Shown here: positions 36,213 to 45,500 of the stretch, one piece after another
Numbering within the stretch: the first letter of the stretch is position 1
Layout of the letters: every line of letters starts with the position of its first letter
Notes under the pieces: generated by a model
The model's database searches: none
The model's input: the letters and a program-made list of their open reading frames with translations, nothing else
What the model was told of the DNA's origin: nothing
Position numbers and translations under genes: made by a program
Source of the DNA: Bacteroidota bacterium
GTDB taxonomy: Bacteria > Bacteroidota > Bacteroidia > Chitinophagales > Saprospiraceae
Assembly (NCBI GenBank): GCA_018222965.1
Contig: JAAEZH010000006.1
Span: 62,001-126,000 of the forward strand
DNA: 64,000 nt
Direction: 5' to 3'

Positions 36213-37259
36213 ATGGATAAACTCGAAACTACCAAACAGCAGCCCGATAAAGATCCGACAGCTGCCAGCCGAAAAAGAGATCATATCGAACTGGCACTCC
36301 AATCTCAGGTGTCCCGCCAGCAATTGGATCAGCGGTTCTGGTATGAGCCCCTTTTGTCGGCACATCCCGAACCCGGAAGCCTGCCCAAAATGGAGTTTGC
36401 CGGCAAAACGCTGAAAGCCCCTCTTTGGGTTTCGAGTATGACCGGAGGTACAGAATGGGCCGGAACCATCAACCACAATCTCGCCCGCGCATGCCGGGAA
36501 TTTGGCATGGGAATGGGGCTCGGCTCCTGTCGTTCCCTCCTTTATAATGACGAACATCTGGCTGACTTCGACGTTCGAAAAGACATCGGCGAAAATCTGC
36601 CCCTGTATGCCAATCTCGGAATCGCACAGCTCGAAGAAGAGTTTGAAAAAGGAGCTGCCGCAACCGTAAAAGATCTAATCAAAAAATTGAACGCAGACGG
36701 ACTGATCATTCATGTCAATCCGTTGCAGGAGTGGCTGCAGCCCGAAGGAGATCGTTTTAAGAAGTCGCCGATCGATACCATCAAAAGAACCCTGGATCTC
36801 ATTGATGTACCTGTTATAGTAAAAGAAGTCGGACAAGGATTTGGCTACGAAAGCCTAAAAGCCTTACTCAAACTCCCGTTGACAGCAGTTGATTTTGCAG
36901 CCAACGGAGGTACCAACTTCGCCCGCCTGGAGTTGCTGAGAAGCGATGAAGAAAAACAACAGTTGTTTGGGGCTCTGGCCCGGGTAGGACACAGCGCTCC
37001 GGATATGGTGGCCGTTTGTAATCAACTGATCGAGGAACTCGGAAACGAACGCCAATGTGGCCAGTTGATTATTTCCGGAGGAATCAGCGATTTTCTGGAT
37101 GGGTATTATCTGACTCAAAAAGCCAGCCTGCCGGCTATTTATGGTCAGGCCTCCGGCTTCCTCAAACATGCTCGCGGCAATTATGAAGAGCTGCAACGAT
37201 ATGTAGGCGGACAAATCCGTGGATTGGAGTTGGCTTATGCTTATTTGCGGGTTCGATAG
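36213..37259 (+). CDS. fni: Type 2 isopentenyl-diphosphate delta-isomerase
   Basis: 348 residues from ATG 36213. It is an FMN-dependent TIM-barrel enzyme: 'KAPLWVSSMTGGTEWAG', 'MGLGSCRSLLYNDEH', 'LIIHVNPLQEWLQPEGD', 'VIVKEVGQGFGYESLK' and 'AVDFAANGGTNFARLE' fit the Fni family. It interconverts IPP and DMAPP. With the HMG-CoA reductase and GHMP kinase genes downstream it points to isoprenoid synthesis by the mevalonate route. A 20-bp palindrome lies in the 200-bp gap before the next gene. Confidence 0.93.
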   Translation: MDKLETTKQQPDKDPTAASRKRDHIELALQSQVSRQQLDQRFWYEPLLSAHPEPGSLPKMEFAGKTLKAPLWVSSMTGGTEWAGTINHNLARACREFGMGMGLGSCRSLLYNDEHLADFDVRKDIGENLPLYANLGIAQLEEEFEKGAAATVKDLIKKLNADGLIIHVNPLQEWLQPEGDRFKKSPIDTIKRTLDLIDVPVIVKEVGQGFGYESLKALLKLPLTAVDFAANGGTNFARLELLRSDEEKQQLFGALARVGHSAPDMVAVCNQLIEELGNERQCGQLIISGGISDFLDGYYLTQKASLPAIYGQASGFLKHARGNYEELQRYVGGQIRGLELAYAYLRVR

Positions 37260-37337
37260 TACCTGGACAAAATTGATGATATTAAATGACCAGAAAGATT
37301 ATTGCGCTAATCGAGGCAAGCCCACAGCCTGATAGCC

Positions 37338-37357
37338 ATCCCGATAGCTATCGGGAT
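37338..37357. repeat. 20-bp perfect palindrome, REP-like
   Basis: ATCCCGATAGCTATCGGGAT is its own reverse complement. It lies in the 200-bp gap between fni and the HMG-CoA reductase gene, inside a longer imperfect structure (GATAGCC...). A degraded copy, CCGATGGCTATCGGGA, is at 42469-42484, so it belongs to a dispersed family. Confidence 0.8.
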
Positions 37358-37459
37358 CAAGGCGAGGACTCAACGAAGAGTAGCACAATAAGATTCAGTC
37401 ATTTCTTATTGATTAATATTGTCCAGGTACTTACCTAATTTTTTTGTGAAATTCTAGAC

Positions 37460-38806
37460 ATGCAAAAACAAAAGATTGTATCTGGTTTCTCAAAACTCTC
37501 CAAGAGAGAGAAATTGGAGTGGGTGGCGAAACACTTCTTCAAAGACCCGGAAGGTGTCATGCGGGAGCTGATGAGCTTCTGGCACCGGGACGATGACCAG
37601 CAACGCATCTTCGATGGTTTCAGCGAGAATACCCTGAGTAACTACTACCTGCCTTTTGGTGTAGCGCCAAATTTTCGGATCAACGATACGGTATATTCCA
37701 TTCCGATGGTGATTGAAGAAAGCTCGGTGGTGGCTGCAGCTTCCAGCGCTGCCAAATACTGGCTCAATCGCGGGGGCTTCAAAGCGGAGGTAATCAAAAC
37801 AACCAAGATTGGCCAGGTGCATTTCAGCTGGGCCGGGGATACGGAAAATCTCCGCGATGCCTTTCCGGCTCTTAAGCAAAAACTCCAACAGGATGCCGCA
37901 GACATTACGGCCAATATGGAAAAGCGAGGAGGGGGCGTGCTGGATATCCAATTGCTGGATATGACCCATCTCGAAGAAAATTACTATCAGCTTAAAGTGT
38001 CGTTTGAGACTTGTGATAGCATGGGGGCCAATTTTATCAATTCGGTTCTGGAATCTTATGGAGACAGCCTGCGGGCCTTTGTGAGTCAATATGCTGCTTT
38101 CTCCGATGAGGAAAGAGACCTGGAGGTGATCATGGCTATCCTTTCCAATTACACGCCGGAGTGTCTGGTGCGTGCCTGGGTGGAATGCCCCGTAGAAGAA
38201 ATGGCTCCCTGCGGAGACGATCTTACCGCCCGCGAATTTGCCGAAAAATTTAATAAAGCAGTACGCATTGCCCGGATCGACCCCTATCGGGCAACCACAC
38301 ATAATAAAGGCATCTTTAATGGCATTGATGCGGTGGTGCTGGCTACGGCCAATGACTTCCGCGCCGTAGAAGCCTGCGGACATACCTATGCTGCCCGCGA
38401 TGGCCAGTATAGAAGCCTGAGTCAATGTGAAATAAAAGAGGGTGTATTCAGGTTTTGGCTGGACCTTCCAATCGCTTTAGGAACGGTTGGCGGACTTACC
38501 CGCCTGCATCCCATCGCTCGCAGATCGCTGGAAATGTTGGGGGAACCCTCCGCACATGAACTTATGCAAATTATTGCTTCTGTCGGACTGGCGCAGAATT
38601 TTGCGGCGGTGCGATCTCTCGTTACCACGGGGATTCAAAAGGGGCATATGAAAATGCACTTGCACAATATTCTTACCCATTTTGAAGCAACCGAAAATGA
38701 AATGCTGGAGGCCTTCAACTACTTTAAAGATAAGGTGGTTTCCTTCTCAGCAGTTCGGGAATTTCTCGAAATTTTCCGCAGTAAGACTAAAACCATTCCG
38801 GGTTGA
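37460..38806 (+). CDS. mvaA: Class II hydroxymethylglutaryl-CoA reductase
   Basis: 448 residues, typical of the bacterial class II enzyme. 'NYYLPFGVAPNFRIND' and 'PMVIEESSVVAAASSAAKYW' (substrate Glu), 'HNKGIFNGIDAVVLATANDF' (Lys) and 'DLPIALGTVGGLTRLHPIAR' (nucleotide-binding part) are diagnostic. It reduces HMG-CoA to mevalonate with NAD(P)H. The N-terminal ~35 residues ('SKLSKREKLEWVAKHFF') are the family's usual extension. The next gene starts inside its stop codon. Confidence 0.93.
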   Translation: MQKQKIVSGFSKLSKREKLEWVAKHFFKDPEGVMRELMSFWHRDDDQQRIFDGFSENTLSNYYLPFGVAPNFRINDTVYSIPMVIEESSVVAAASSAAKYWLNRGGFKAEVIKTTKIGQVHFSWAGDTENLRDAFPALKQKLQQDAADITANMEKRGGGVLDIQLLDMTHLEENYYQLKVSFETCDSMGANFINSVLESYGDSLRAFVSQYAAFSDEERDLEVIMAILSNYTPECLVRAWVECPVEEMAPCGDDLTAREFAEKFNKAVRIARIDPYRATTHNKGIFNGIDAVVLATANDFRAVEACGHTYAARDGQYRSLSQCEIKEGVFRFWLDLPIALGTVGGLTRLHPIARRSLEMLGEPSAHELMQIIASVGLAQNFAAVRSLVTTGIQKGHMKMHLHNILTHFEATENEMLEAFNYFKDKVVSFSAVREFLEIFRSKTKTIPG

Positions 38807-39732
38807 TTTTCCACGCAAACGGCAAGTTACTGATCAGCGGAGAGTATGTGGTCCTCAGCGGTGCGAATGCACTGGCAGTACCCACTCAGGCCGGACAATC
38901 CCTTGAAGTTTTTCCTTCGTCGGAGCGCTCGAAAGACTCCGGTCGCTTAATGTGGAAAAGTAAGCTTTTAGATGGAAGTGACTGGTTTATAGCATCTTTT
39001 GAAATCGACAACTGGCGAGTTGTTCACACTTCAGATGTTCAAGTGAGTGCTCACTTACGAAGTATTTTACAAGCGATTACATTACGTAATCCGGCTTTCG
39101 CCGAAAAGGCGGAAGGCAAGCTGGTTACCACAAAGCTGGAGTTTCCACGCGACTGGGGATTGGGTAGCAGCTCTACTTTACTTCACTTGCTCGGGCAATG
39201 GGGAAATGCAGATCCCTTCTACTTAATGGATCAAAGTTTTGGCGGTTCCGGCTATGATCTCAAAGCAGCCGCAGCATCCGGACCTTTCCGGTTTTGGAGG
39301 AATCCCAAACCGAAATCAGAGTCGGTGGAATTAAACTGGCCCTTCCTCGATGAGCTTTACTTTGTCCATCTGGGCAGAAAGCAAAACAGCCGGGAAGGTA
39401 TTCAGCGATACCGCCAAAAAGAAGATGCCATCACCAATGAGATCAATCGGATTAGCAGCCTGACAGAAGCCTTCATCAAAGCGGCAGACTTACAAACCTT
39501 CGAGGAGATTATCGAGGAGCACGAGCAAATCATCGCCGGACTGCTCGAGTTGCCACGAGCCAAAGCGCTGCACTTCCCAAAACACCCGGGCCAGGTCAAA
39601 TCGCTCGGAGCCTGGGGAGGCGATTTTGTAATGCTCACCTCAGGGGGCCTTTCGGCGAAAGCCCTGAAAGAAAAACTGGCAGCATCCGGTTTTAAGACAG
39701 TGATTCCTTTTCGGGAGATGGTGTTGATGTGA
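38803..39732 (+). CDS. GHMP kinase family protein (mevalonate/phosphomevalonate kinase-like)
   Basis: 309 residues starting at TTG 38803, which overlaps the HMG-CoA reductase stop by 4 nt. The N-terminal 'HANGKLLISGEYVVLSGANA' is the GHMP start motif, and 'DWGLGSSSTLLHLLGQW' is the glycine-rich phosphate-binding loop (PxxxGLGSS family). 'GSGYDLKAAAASGPFRFW' resembles the GYDIA-type GHMP kinases of Bacteroidota, here GYDLK. It should phosphorylate a mevalonate-route intermediate; which step cannot be told. Translational coupling to the reductase supports that role. Confidence 0.85.
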   Translation: MIFHANGKLLISGEYVVLSGANALAVPTQAGQSLEVFPSSERSKDSGRLMWKSKLLDGSDWFIASFEIDNWRVVHTSDVQVSAHLRSILQAITLRNPAFAEKAEGKLVTTKLEFPRDWGLGSSSTLLHLLGQWGNADPFYLMDQSFGGSGYDLKAAAASGPFRFWRNPKPKSESVELNWPFLDELYFVHLGRKQNSREGIQRYRQKEDAITNEINRISSLTEAFIKAADLQTFEEIIEEHEQIIAGLLELPRAKALHFPKHPGQVKSLGAWGGDFVMLTSGGLSAKALKEKLAASGFKTVIPFREMVLM

Positions 39733-39752
39733 ATTGTAGAATTTTTAATGCT

Positions 39753-39765
39753 GAATTTTGAATTG
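39753..39765. repeat. ATTCAAAATTC-type short repeat
   Basis: The complement of CAATTCAAAATTC at 39753-39765. The same word family occurs as a 14-bp tandem at 57510-57544, also just outside a gene. Confidence 0.5.
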
Positions 39766-39825
39766 AAGCATTAGTGAAGGACCCATTCTGCAATTGTATA
39801 CGTCGAATCGCAGCAGGCGATGAGT

Positions 39826-39884
39826 ATCAACCTTGCCCGCTTTAGCCGGGCAATCTCAACCACCCGCCTCCGGCGGGTTCTCAA
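39826..39884. terminator. Two tandem hairpins flanked by TCAACC, between convergent genes
   Basis: TTGCCCG/CGGGCAA (39833-39839, 39847-39853) and ACCCGCC/GGCGGGT (39862-39868, 39872-39878) are perfect 7-bp stems. TCAACC precedes, separates and follows them. There is no T-run on either strand, so a rho-independent terminator is only one reading; a small repeat element is the other. Confidence 0.5.
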
Positions 39885-39899
39885 CCATACCCAGACGAT

Positions 39900-41042
39900 T
39901 CACTCACACACGAAAACCTTCTCCACCTCCCTCCATCCTTCCCCGACGATCTCCAAAAAGTAAAATCCGGATGGCAAATCGGAAGTGCTCAAAGTTGCCG
40001 ATCGACTCATGTCCTTCCCTTGCTTGAAAGTCTTCCCACTTAGATTGCTGATGCGCCATGCAAACTCGGCCTCCCGATTGAGCTGTATAAAAAGCTGCTC
40101 CTTCACCGGATTGGGAAAGATCTGAATTTTAGGTGCGGGTGTCAGAGAAGTTGTACGCACTGTCTTGGCAATAATCAGGCTGTCCTTTTGCACCCCCAGG
40201 TCGATGACCTGCTCCCCAAGATTAATGAGCAGTCGCTGCGGGATGTCGACCTCCAGGGTGTCAAAATCCTGTCCCTGCAGAATCATGTCCTCAATGATGA
40301 TCCCTAGTTTTCCGATCGGACGGCTCATGCTCAATGCAGGAGTTCCGCGGCCGGAGGTAGCGATCTCGACAAGGCCTTCCCCCGGAGAACGCCAACCTTC
40401 GGCGAAAGCCGTTGCTGCCGCCACATGCATGAGATCGGTGGCGGTGGGTGTTGGTTCGAAAAAAGTTTGGCTGTCATCAGTAAGCGTTCCGTCAAAGCTG
40501 ATCGTAAAGGCCATGGCCAGCGCAGAAGCTGTCGGCGGCATGCTGGCGGGATAGACGTAATCGATAAATAGAATAGCCGTGTCGCCTTCGAGTACCGTGT
40601 TTTCCTGGAAAGTTAGTTGGAGATAGGGCACTTCCACGACCGGGAAAGTGTCTGGTAAAACCCAGGGCATTGGCGGCGGGATAGACACATTTTGCAGGCT
40701 GTCGTAATTGAGCGGAATAGCATCAATATCGAGGCTGTCGATAATGCCATTTCCGTCGGCATCAACAAAGCCCAGGTCAATACCACTCAAAGGGAGCGTG
40801 GTAGCCCAGGGCGTATTTTCCTGAGGGGTCCAGACCAGGCTTGCGCCGAATCTTTCGGGGCCTTCCATGCCGTAGGCTACGCCAATTGGCAGCAGGTCAA
40901 AATGATTGGCAGTACCGTCGTTGTTGGTGTCGCCGGGAAACATGAGTTGGCTGTATCCGGATAATGGAAGCAGGAGAAAGAGGGCCGGGAAGGCAATGGC
41001 AGAAAGTGTAACTTTAGGAAGGTTTATTTGGTGTTTATGCAT
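39900..41042 (-). CDS. T9SS-sorted secreted protein with dockerin-like and cohesin-like parts
   Basis: 380 residues from ATG 41042. A signal peptide (LSAIAFPALFLLLPLSGYSQ) is followed by 'DTNNDGTANHFDLLPIG' and 'DADGNGIIDSLDIDAIP', a pair of calcium-loop repeats spaced like a dockerin. A beta-sandwich follows ('LQLTFQENTVLEGDTAILFI', 'ALAMAFTISFDGTL'), which resembles a cohesin-type domain. The C-terminal T9SS signal reads 'IQIFPNPVKEQLFIQL' and 'LPSGFYFLEIV'. Having both dockerin-like and cohesin-like parts in one surface protein suggests calcium-dependent assembly, but that is inference. Its start codon abuts the start of the next gene head to head. Confidence 0.75.
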   Translation of the reverse strand: MHKHQINLPKVTLSAIAFPALFLLLPLSGYSQLMFPGDTNNDGTANHFDLLPIGVAYGMEGPERFGASLVWTPQENTPWATTLPLSGIDLGFVDADGNGIIDSLDIDAIPLNYDSLQNVSIPPPMPWVLPDTFPVVEVPYLQLTFQENTVLEGDTAILFIDYVYPASMPPTASALAMAFTISFDGTLTDDSQTFFEPTPTATDLMHVAAATAFAEGWRSPGEGLVEIATSGRGTPALSMSRPIGKLGIIIEDMILQGQDFDTLEVDIPQRLLINLGEQVIDLGVQKDSLIIAKTVRTTSLTPAPKIQIFPNPVKEQLFIQLNREAEFAWRISNLSGKTFKQGKDMSRSATLSTSDLPSGFYFLEIVGEGWREVEKVFVCE

Positions 41043-42452
41043 GATAGTAAATTGATTCGGTTGTTGCGAAAACTGTCCGGCCGCGAGCGGCAGGCTTTCC
41101 ATTTATTTATGCGGTCCCCGTATTTTAACCGGAGCGAAGAACTCTTGCATTTTCATGAGTGGCTGGAGCATTTTGCCCCTGCTTACTCCGATCCGGCATT
41201 GGAGCGCGATCAGGTACTGAGCCATTTGCCTATGCTGGAAAATCAAGTCTCTAAGCTGAATTATTATCAAAATCAGTTGCTCAAGCAGGCCGAACTTTTT
41301 CTGGTTGTCGAAGACCTGAAATCCGACTCTCCCGAGTTGCATTTTCGAAAACTGGAAACTTTTGATGCGCTGGGCCTGGATTCGCATTACCAAAGCCTGT
41401 ACAAAAAGAGCCTCCGGGAATTGGAAACTGCCAAAATGCTCGACCCGGAATTGCCCGATCTCCTGGCTCGCCTATTGCGGTTAAATCTCGCACACACCGA
41501 AGGTTTCAAGCGGGATATCAGTCCGGAACTACAAGCTGCTTCCGATGCACTCGATATTGCCTACCTCATCCGCAGAAGTCGATTTTCGCTGGCAATGGAA
41601 ACCTATGCCCGGGTATTTAATGCCCGTTATAAATACCAGATAGACCTCGAATTGTTACTACAGGCACTGGAATCAAATCGCCCGGCACATCCGCTTTTGG
41701 AAATCTATTTTCACGCACTCCGGCTGATAAAAGATACCACAAACTCAACTTCCTACCAGGCACTGAAGCAAATACTGAAAGATTTTAAAGATCGTTTGCC
41801 AGAAGATGATCTCCGGGATTTGTATCGCCACCTCATCAACTATTGCACCCGCCAGATCAATGTGCTGGATGACAGTAGTTTTCACCGGGAAGTACTGGAC
41901 ATTAATAAGTACCTCCTGGCAGAAGGCTTGTTGCTTGAAGAAGGCGTGCTGGCTCCCTGGCGGTATTCCAATATCGTCACCGCCGGACTCAAAGCCGGCT
42001 CGACTGACTGGACATTCGATTTCATCAAAAAGCAGAAGGACTTCCTGCCTGAGGCTTATCAGGAGAACCTGTACAAATACAACCTGGGGCATTACTATTT
42101 TGCGACCAATCAACTCGACAAAGCCCAAACTATTCTCAATCAGGTCGAGCTCAACGACCTGCTGCTTTCCATCAGCACCCGCAACCTGTTGGCCAAGGTG
42201 TATTTCCTACAGGGAGAAACGGAGTTGCTCCTTCAGTTTCTGGAAAACTACCGCATCTACATCTACCGCCAGGAATCCATTTCTGACCCCATTCGCGAGA
42301 AAGTCAAAAACTTCATAGCTTATCTGAGGAAGATCGCCGATCCGCGCCCGCCTTTCAAAGAATACCTTCGGGAACTGGCAGAAGAACTGGAAGCAGAAGA
42401 AGCGGTGTTGGAGAAGAATTGGTTGAAGGAGGTGGTTTCTCCCTCCCTCTGA
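41037..42452 (+). CDS. Conserved helical-repeat protein of unknown function
   Basis: 471 residues from ATG 41037. Leucine-rich helices run throughout, such as 'LLRKLSGRERQAFHLFMRSP' and 'ISTRNLLAKVYFLQGETELL', and the C-terminal half looks like tetratricopeptide or SEL1-type repeats. 'MRSPYFNRSEELLHFHEWLE' near the N-terminus is a pattern I associate with a Bacteroidota family without a known function. No catalytic residues stand out. A REP-like structure lies immediately after the stop. Its first ATG shares the hexamer ATGCAT with the divergent T9SS gene. Confidence 0.6.
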   Translation: MHDSKLIRLLRKLSGRERQAFHLFMRSPYFNRSEELLHFHEWLEHFAPAYSDPALERDQVLSHLPMLENQVSKLNYYQNQLLKQAELFLVVEDLKSDSPELHFRKLETFDALGLDSHYQSLYKKSLRELETAKMLDPELPDLLARLLRLNLAHTEGFKRDISPELQAASDALDIAYLIRRSRFSLAMETYARVFNARYKYQIDLELLLQALESNRPAHPLLEIYFHALRLIKDTTNSTSYQALKQILKDFKDRLPEDDLRDLYRHLINYCTRQINVLDDSSFHREVLDINKYLLAEGLLLEEGVLAPWRYSNIVTAGLKAGSTDWTFDFIKKQKDFLPEAYQENLYKYNLGHYYFATNQLDKAQTILNQVELNDLLLSISTRNLLAKVYFLQGETELLLQFLENYRIYIYRQESISDPIREKVKNFIAYLRKIADPRPPFKEYLRELAEELEAEEAVLEKNWLKEVVSPSL

Positions 42453-42504
42453 GCGGGAGCTGTCCGATCCGATGGCTATCGGGACGGGCTGAGGGGGAGA
42501 GACG
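42438..42504. repeat. REP-like imperfect inverted repeat after the helical-repeat gene
   Basis: CTCCCTCCCTCTGAGCGGGAG, then CCGATGGCTATCGGGA (42469-42484), then CGGGCTGAGGGGGAG can fold into one long imperfect stem. The centre is a degraded copy of the palindrome at 37338. It overlaps the end of the CDS and lies 8 bp from the end of the convergent 5-oxoprolinase gene. Confidence 0.65.
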
Positions 42505-42512
42505 ATTACGTT

Positions 42513-45500
42513 TTACATTTCCTCCTCCCACCCACCGCCTCCCGGCGTCTCCAACCGGATCCGATCACCGGCTTCCAGTTGGCGGCTTTCGATGCCGGAG
42601 AGCCGGATTTTCTCTCCGTCTTTTTTGATCAACCACTGCTCGCCGACCATCCCGGGGTCTCCCCCTTTTTTACCGTAAGGTGCTTCTTTTCGGTGTTGAG
42701 AAATGAGTGTCCAGGTGACGGGCTCGAGAAATTCTATCTCCCGAACGATGCCATTTCCGCCGGACCATTTGCCTTTGCCACCCGAATTTTTTCGGATGGA
42801 AAATTCGCACAAACGCACTGGATAGCGCTTCTCCAGAACCTCCGGATCGGTGATTCGGGTATTGGTCATGTGCTGGTGTACGGCATCTCGTCCGGCAAAT
42901 CCGGGGCCGGCACCGCTGCCCCCTCCGATGGTTTCGTAATAACCAAAACGATCATTGCCAAACAGGAAGTTATTCATGGTCCCCTGTCCGCAGGCGGCCA
43001 GATCGAATGGGTACAAAAGGGCATCGGTGAGGCGCTGGCTGACTTCGGTATTTCCTCCAACTACTGCCGGACAATCGAGCGGATCATCCGGGAAAGTCGG
43101 ATGGAGAAAGGACTCGGGCAGGATGATATCTACCGGTTCCAAAAGTCCTTCATTGAGCGGAATGCGATCCTGGCAAAGCACCCGAAGTACATATAATATG
43201 GCACTGTAAACAATCGACCTGTTGGCGTTCAAATTACCGGGATGCACCCCGCTGCTTCCACTAAAATCAAAAGAAATTTGGGCGTTTTTAATTTTAATCT
43301 TGAGCTGAATTTTGTGCCCGTCATCGAGCTTTTCGCTGGCTTCCCATTGGCCCTCACCGATTCGTTGGAGCGCTCGTTGCAGCGCTTTTTCTGCCTGTCG
43401 GCGAATGCCATCCATGTAGGTTTTGACCCTGGGTAACCCGTGAGCATCCACCAGTGCTTTGAGATTCTGCTGCCCCTTTTGCAGGGAAGCAACGCCTGCC
43501 CGGATGTCTGCCAGATTCTCAGCAATGGATCGAGATGGATAGGTTGCCTGATTGAAAATGGACTTCAGTTTTTGGATATCCAATTTTCCGTTTTGGGCAA
43601 TGATCGTTGGCGGAATGACCACGCCTTCCTCTGCCAGGTTTTTGGCGTCGGGTGGCATAGATCCCGGACTTTTACCCCCGATTTCTGCATGATGAGCCCG
43701 ATTGATCACATAAGCTGCCAGTTGTTTTTGGGAGTCATAAACCGGGGCGAGCAAAGTAACATCGGGCAGATGCGATCCCCCGTATTTTGGATGGTTGGTG
43801 ATTAAGATTTCTCCTTCCTGCACCGGACAGGCAGCCAGGCTAAGCCGGGCGCAGATACCAAGACTCCCAAGGTGTACCGGAATGTGCGGCGCATTAACGA
43901 GCAGATACCCGTCGGGATCAAGTAAGCCACAGGAAAAGTCGAGCCGCTCGCGAATGTTGACTGAGAAGGCGGTGCGTTGCAGCATGGCTCCCATCTCCCG
44001 CGCAATGGCGGTAAATCGATTGGTAAACAACTCCAGTTGAATCGCTTCCCCGGTTTCCTTACTTTGTTTGCTTTCCCGATGTTGTTTGACCAGCACGTCG
44101 CCAAAGTCGGTCATCTCCAATTCCCAGCCGGGCTCAATGAATGCGGTAGAAAACGGACTGGTCAATATGCAGGGGCCTTTTATTTGCTGTCCGCTTGAAA
44201 GAGAGGCCCAGGGAATGATCTTTTGATCTCCTGATTTTTTTGCCCTTTCGGGCGAATGTTTTTCCGGGTCGGTCTCCGCTTTGGGACCGGCTGCCAACAC
44301 GCGTATCTCGACTACTTCAAGCTGCCCATCCGGGATATGCCCGTATCGGTTTTGATACTTTTCGCGGAAGCGGGATAAAGATTTTTCGGGTCCTTCCCAG
44401 TCAATTTCCAGGCTGTCGTTTTGTCCGCGGAAGCGAAGGAGCCCCACTTCTTTTTGTATGCCGGCTTCCGCCGAATTATCTGCTGATTGAACCTGCTGCA
44501 ATGCCTGATCTCGTAACTCGGAAAATTGATCTGAAAGGGAGGGCATTACCGCATCCCAGCTTTCCAGTATCTGTTTTTCGGCCCAGCGCTGAATGCGTGC
44601 CTGTCCAATACCATATGCACTGAGCAAGCCACCATCTTTGGGCAAAATGATTTCTCGGATGTTGAGTTGCTCGGCGAGTTTGCAGGCGTGCAATCCGCCT
44701 GCTCCTCCAAATGCAACCAGAGGATAATCGGCCGGGTTAAAGCCGGCTGCCACTGAAATACGCCGGATGGCATCGGCCATTTTTTCGTTGGCAATGCGCG
44801 TGAATCCTTCCAGTAAATCTTCCCGGCTGTAGGTTCCCTGATTGTTTTCTATCAGTGTAGCGATCAACTGATCCAACTTCTGAAGAGCCGGATTTGGATC
44901 AATTGGGATAGGCAGTGATGCGGGGTCCAGTTTGCCGGAGAGCAAGTTGATATCCGTAATCGTGAGTGGCCCGCCGGCTCCGTAACAGGCAGGTCCGGGA
45001 GAAGCCCCTGCGCTTTCCGGGCCAACCTGAAGTCGACCGTGTTTGAGGTAGCAGATGGAGCCGCCGCCGGCTGCCACTGTTTCGATGCCGAGGGCGGGAA
45101 CGAGGAGCTCCCAGTCTGAAGCTTCGCTCTGGTAATTGTAGTCGAATGCCTGATTGTAGTGGGCAGTATCGGTACTGGTGCCCCCCATGTCAAAGCTGAG
45201 CATGCGCTCAAAATCATGTCTTTGGGCGATGCTTTGAGCACCAACAACGCCACCGGCTGGTCCGCTAAGCAGGCTGTCGACCGGGCGGAAATTCTTTTGA
45301 GGCCACAGGCCGCCCGCGCTGGTCATCAGGTACAGTTTGCCAGCTGAAATTTTCTCTTTAATGCTTTGAATGTAATCGTCCAACACCGGCTGGAGGTAGG
45401 TGTTAATGACTGTTGTCTGTGTTCGGGCCAGCAACCCGATGCCCGATGCGACATTCGCGGAAGCGGAAACTACTTTAAAGCCCGCTTTTCTCAGCGCTGC

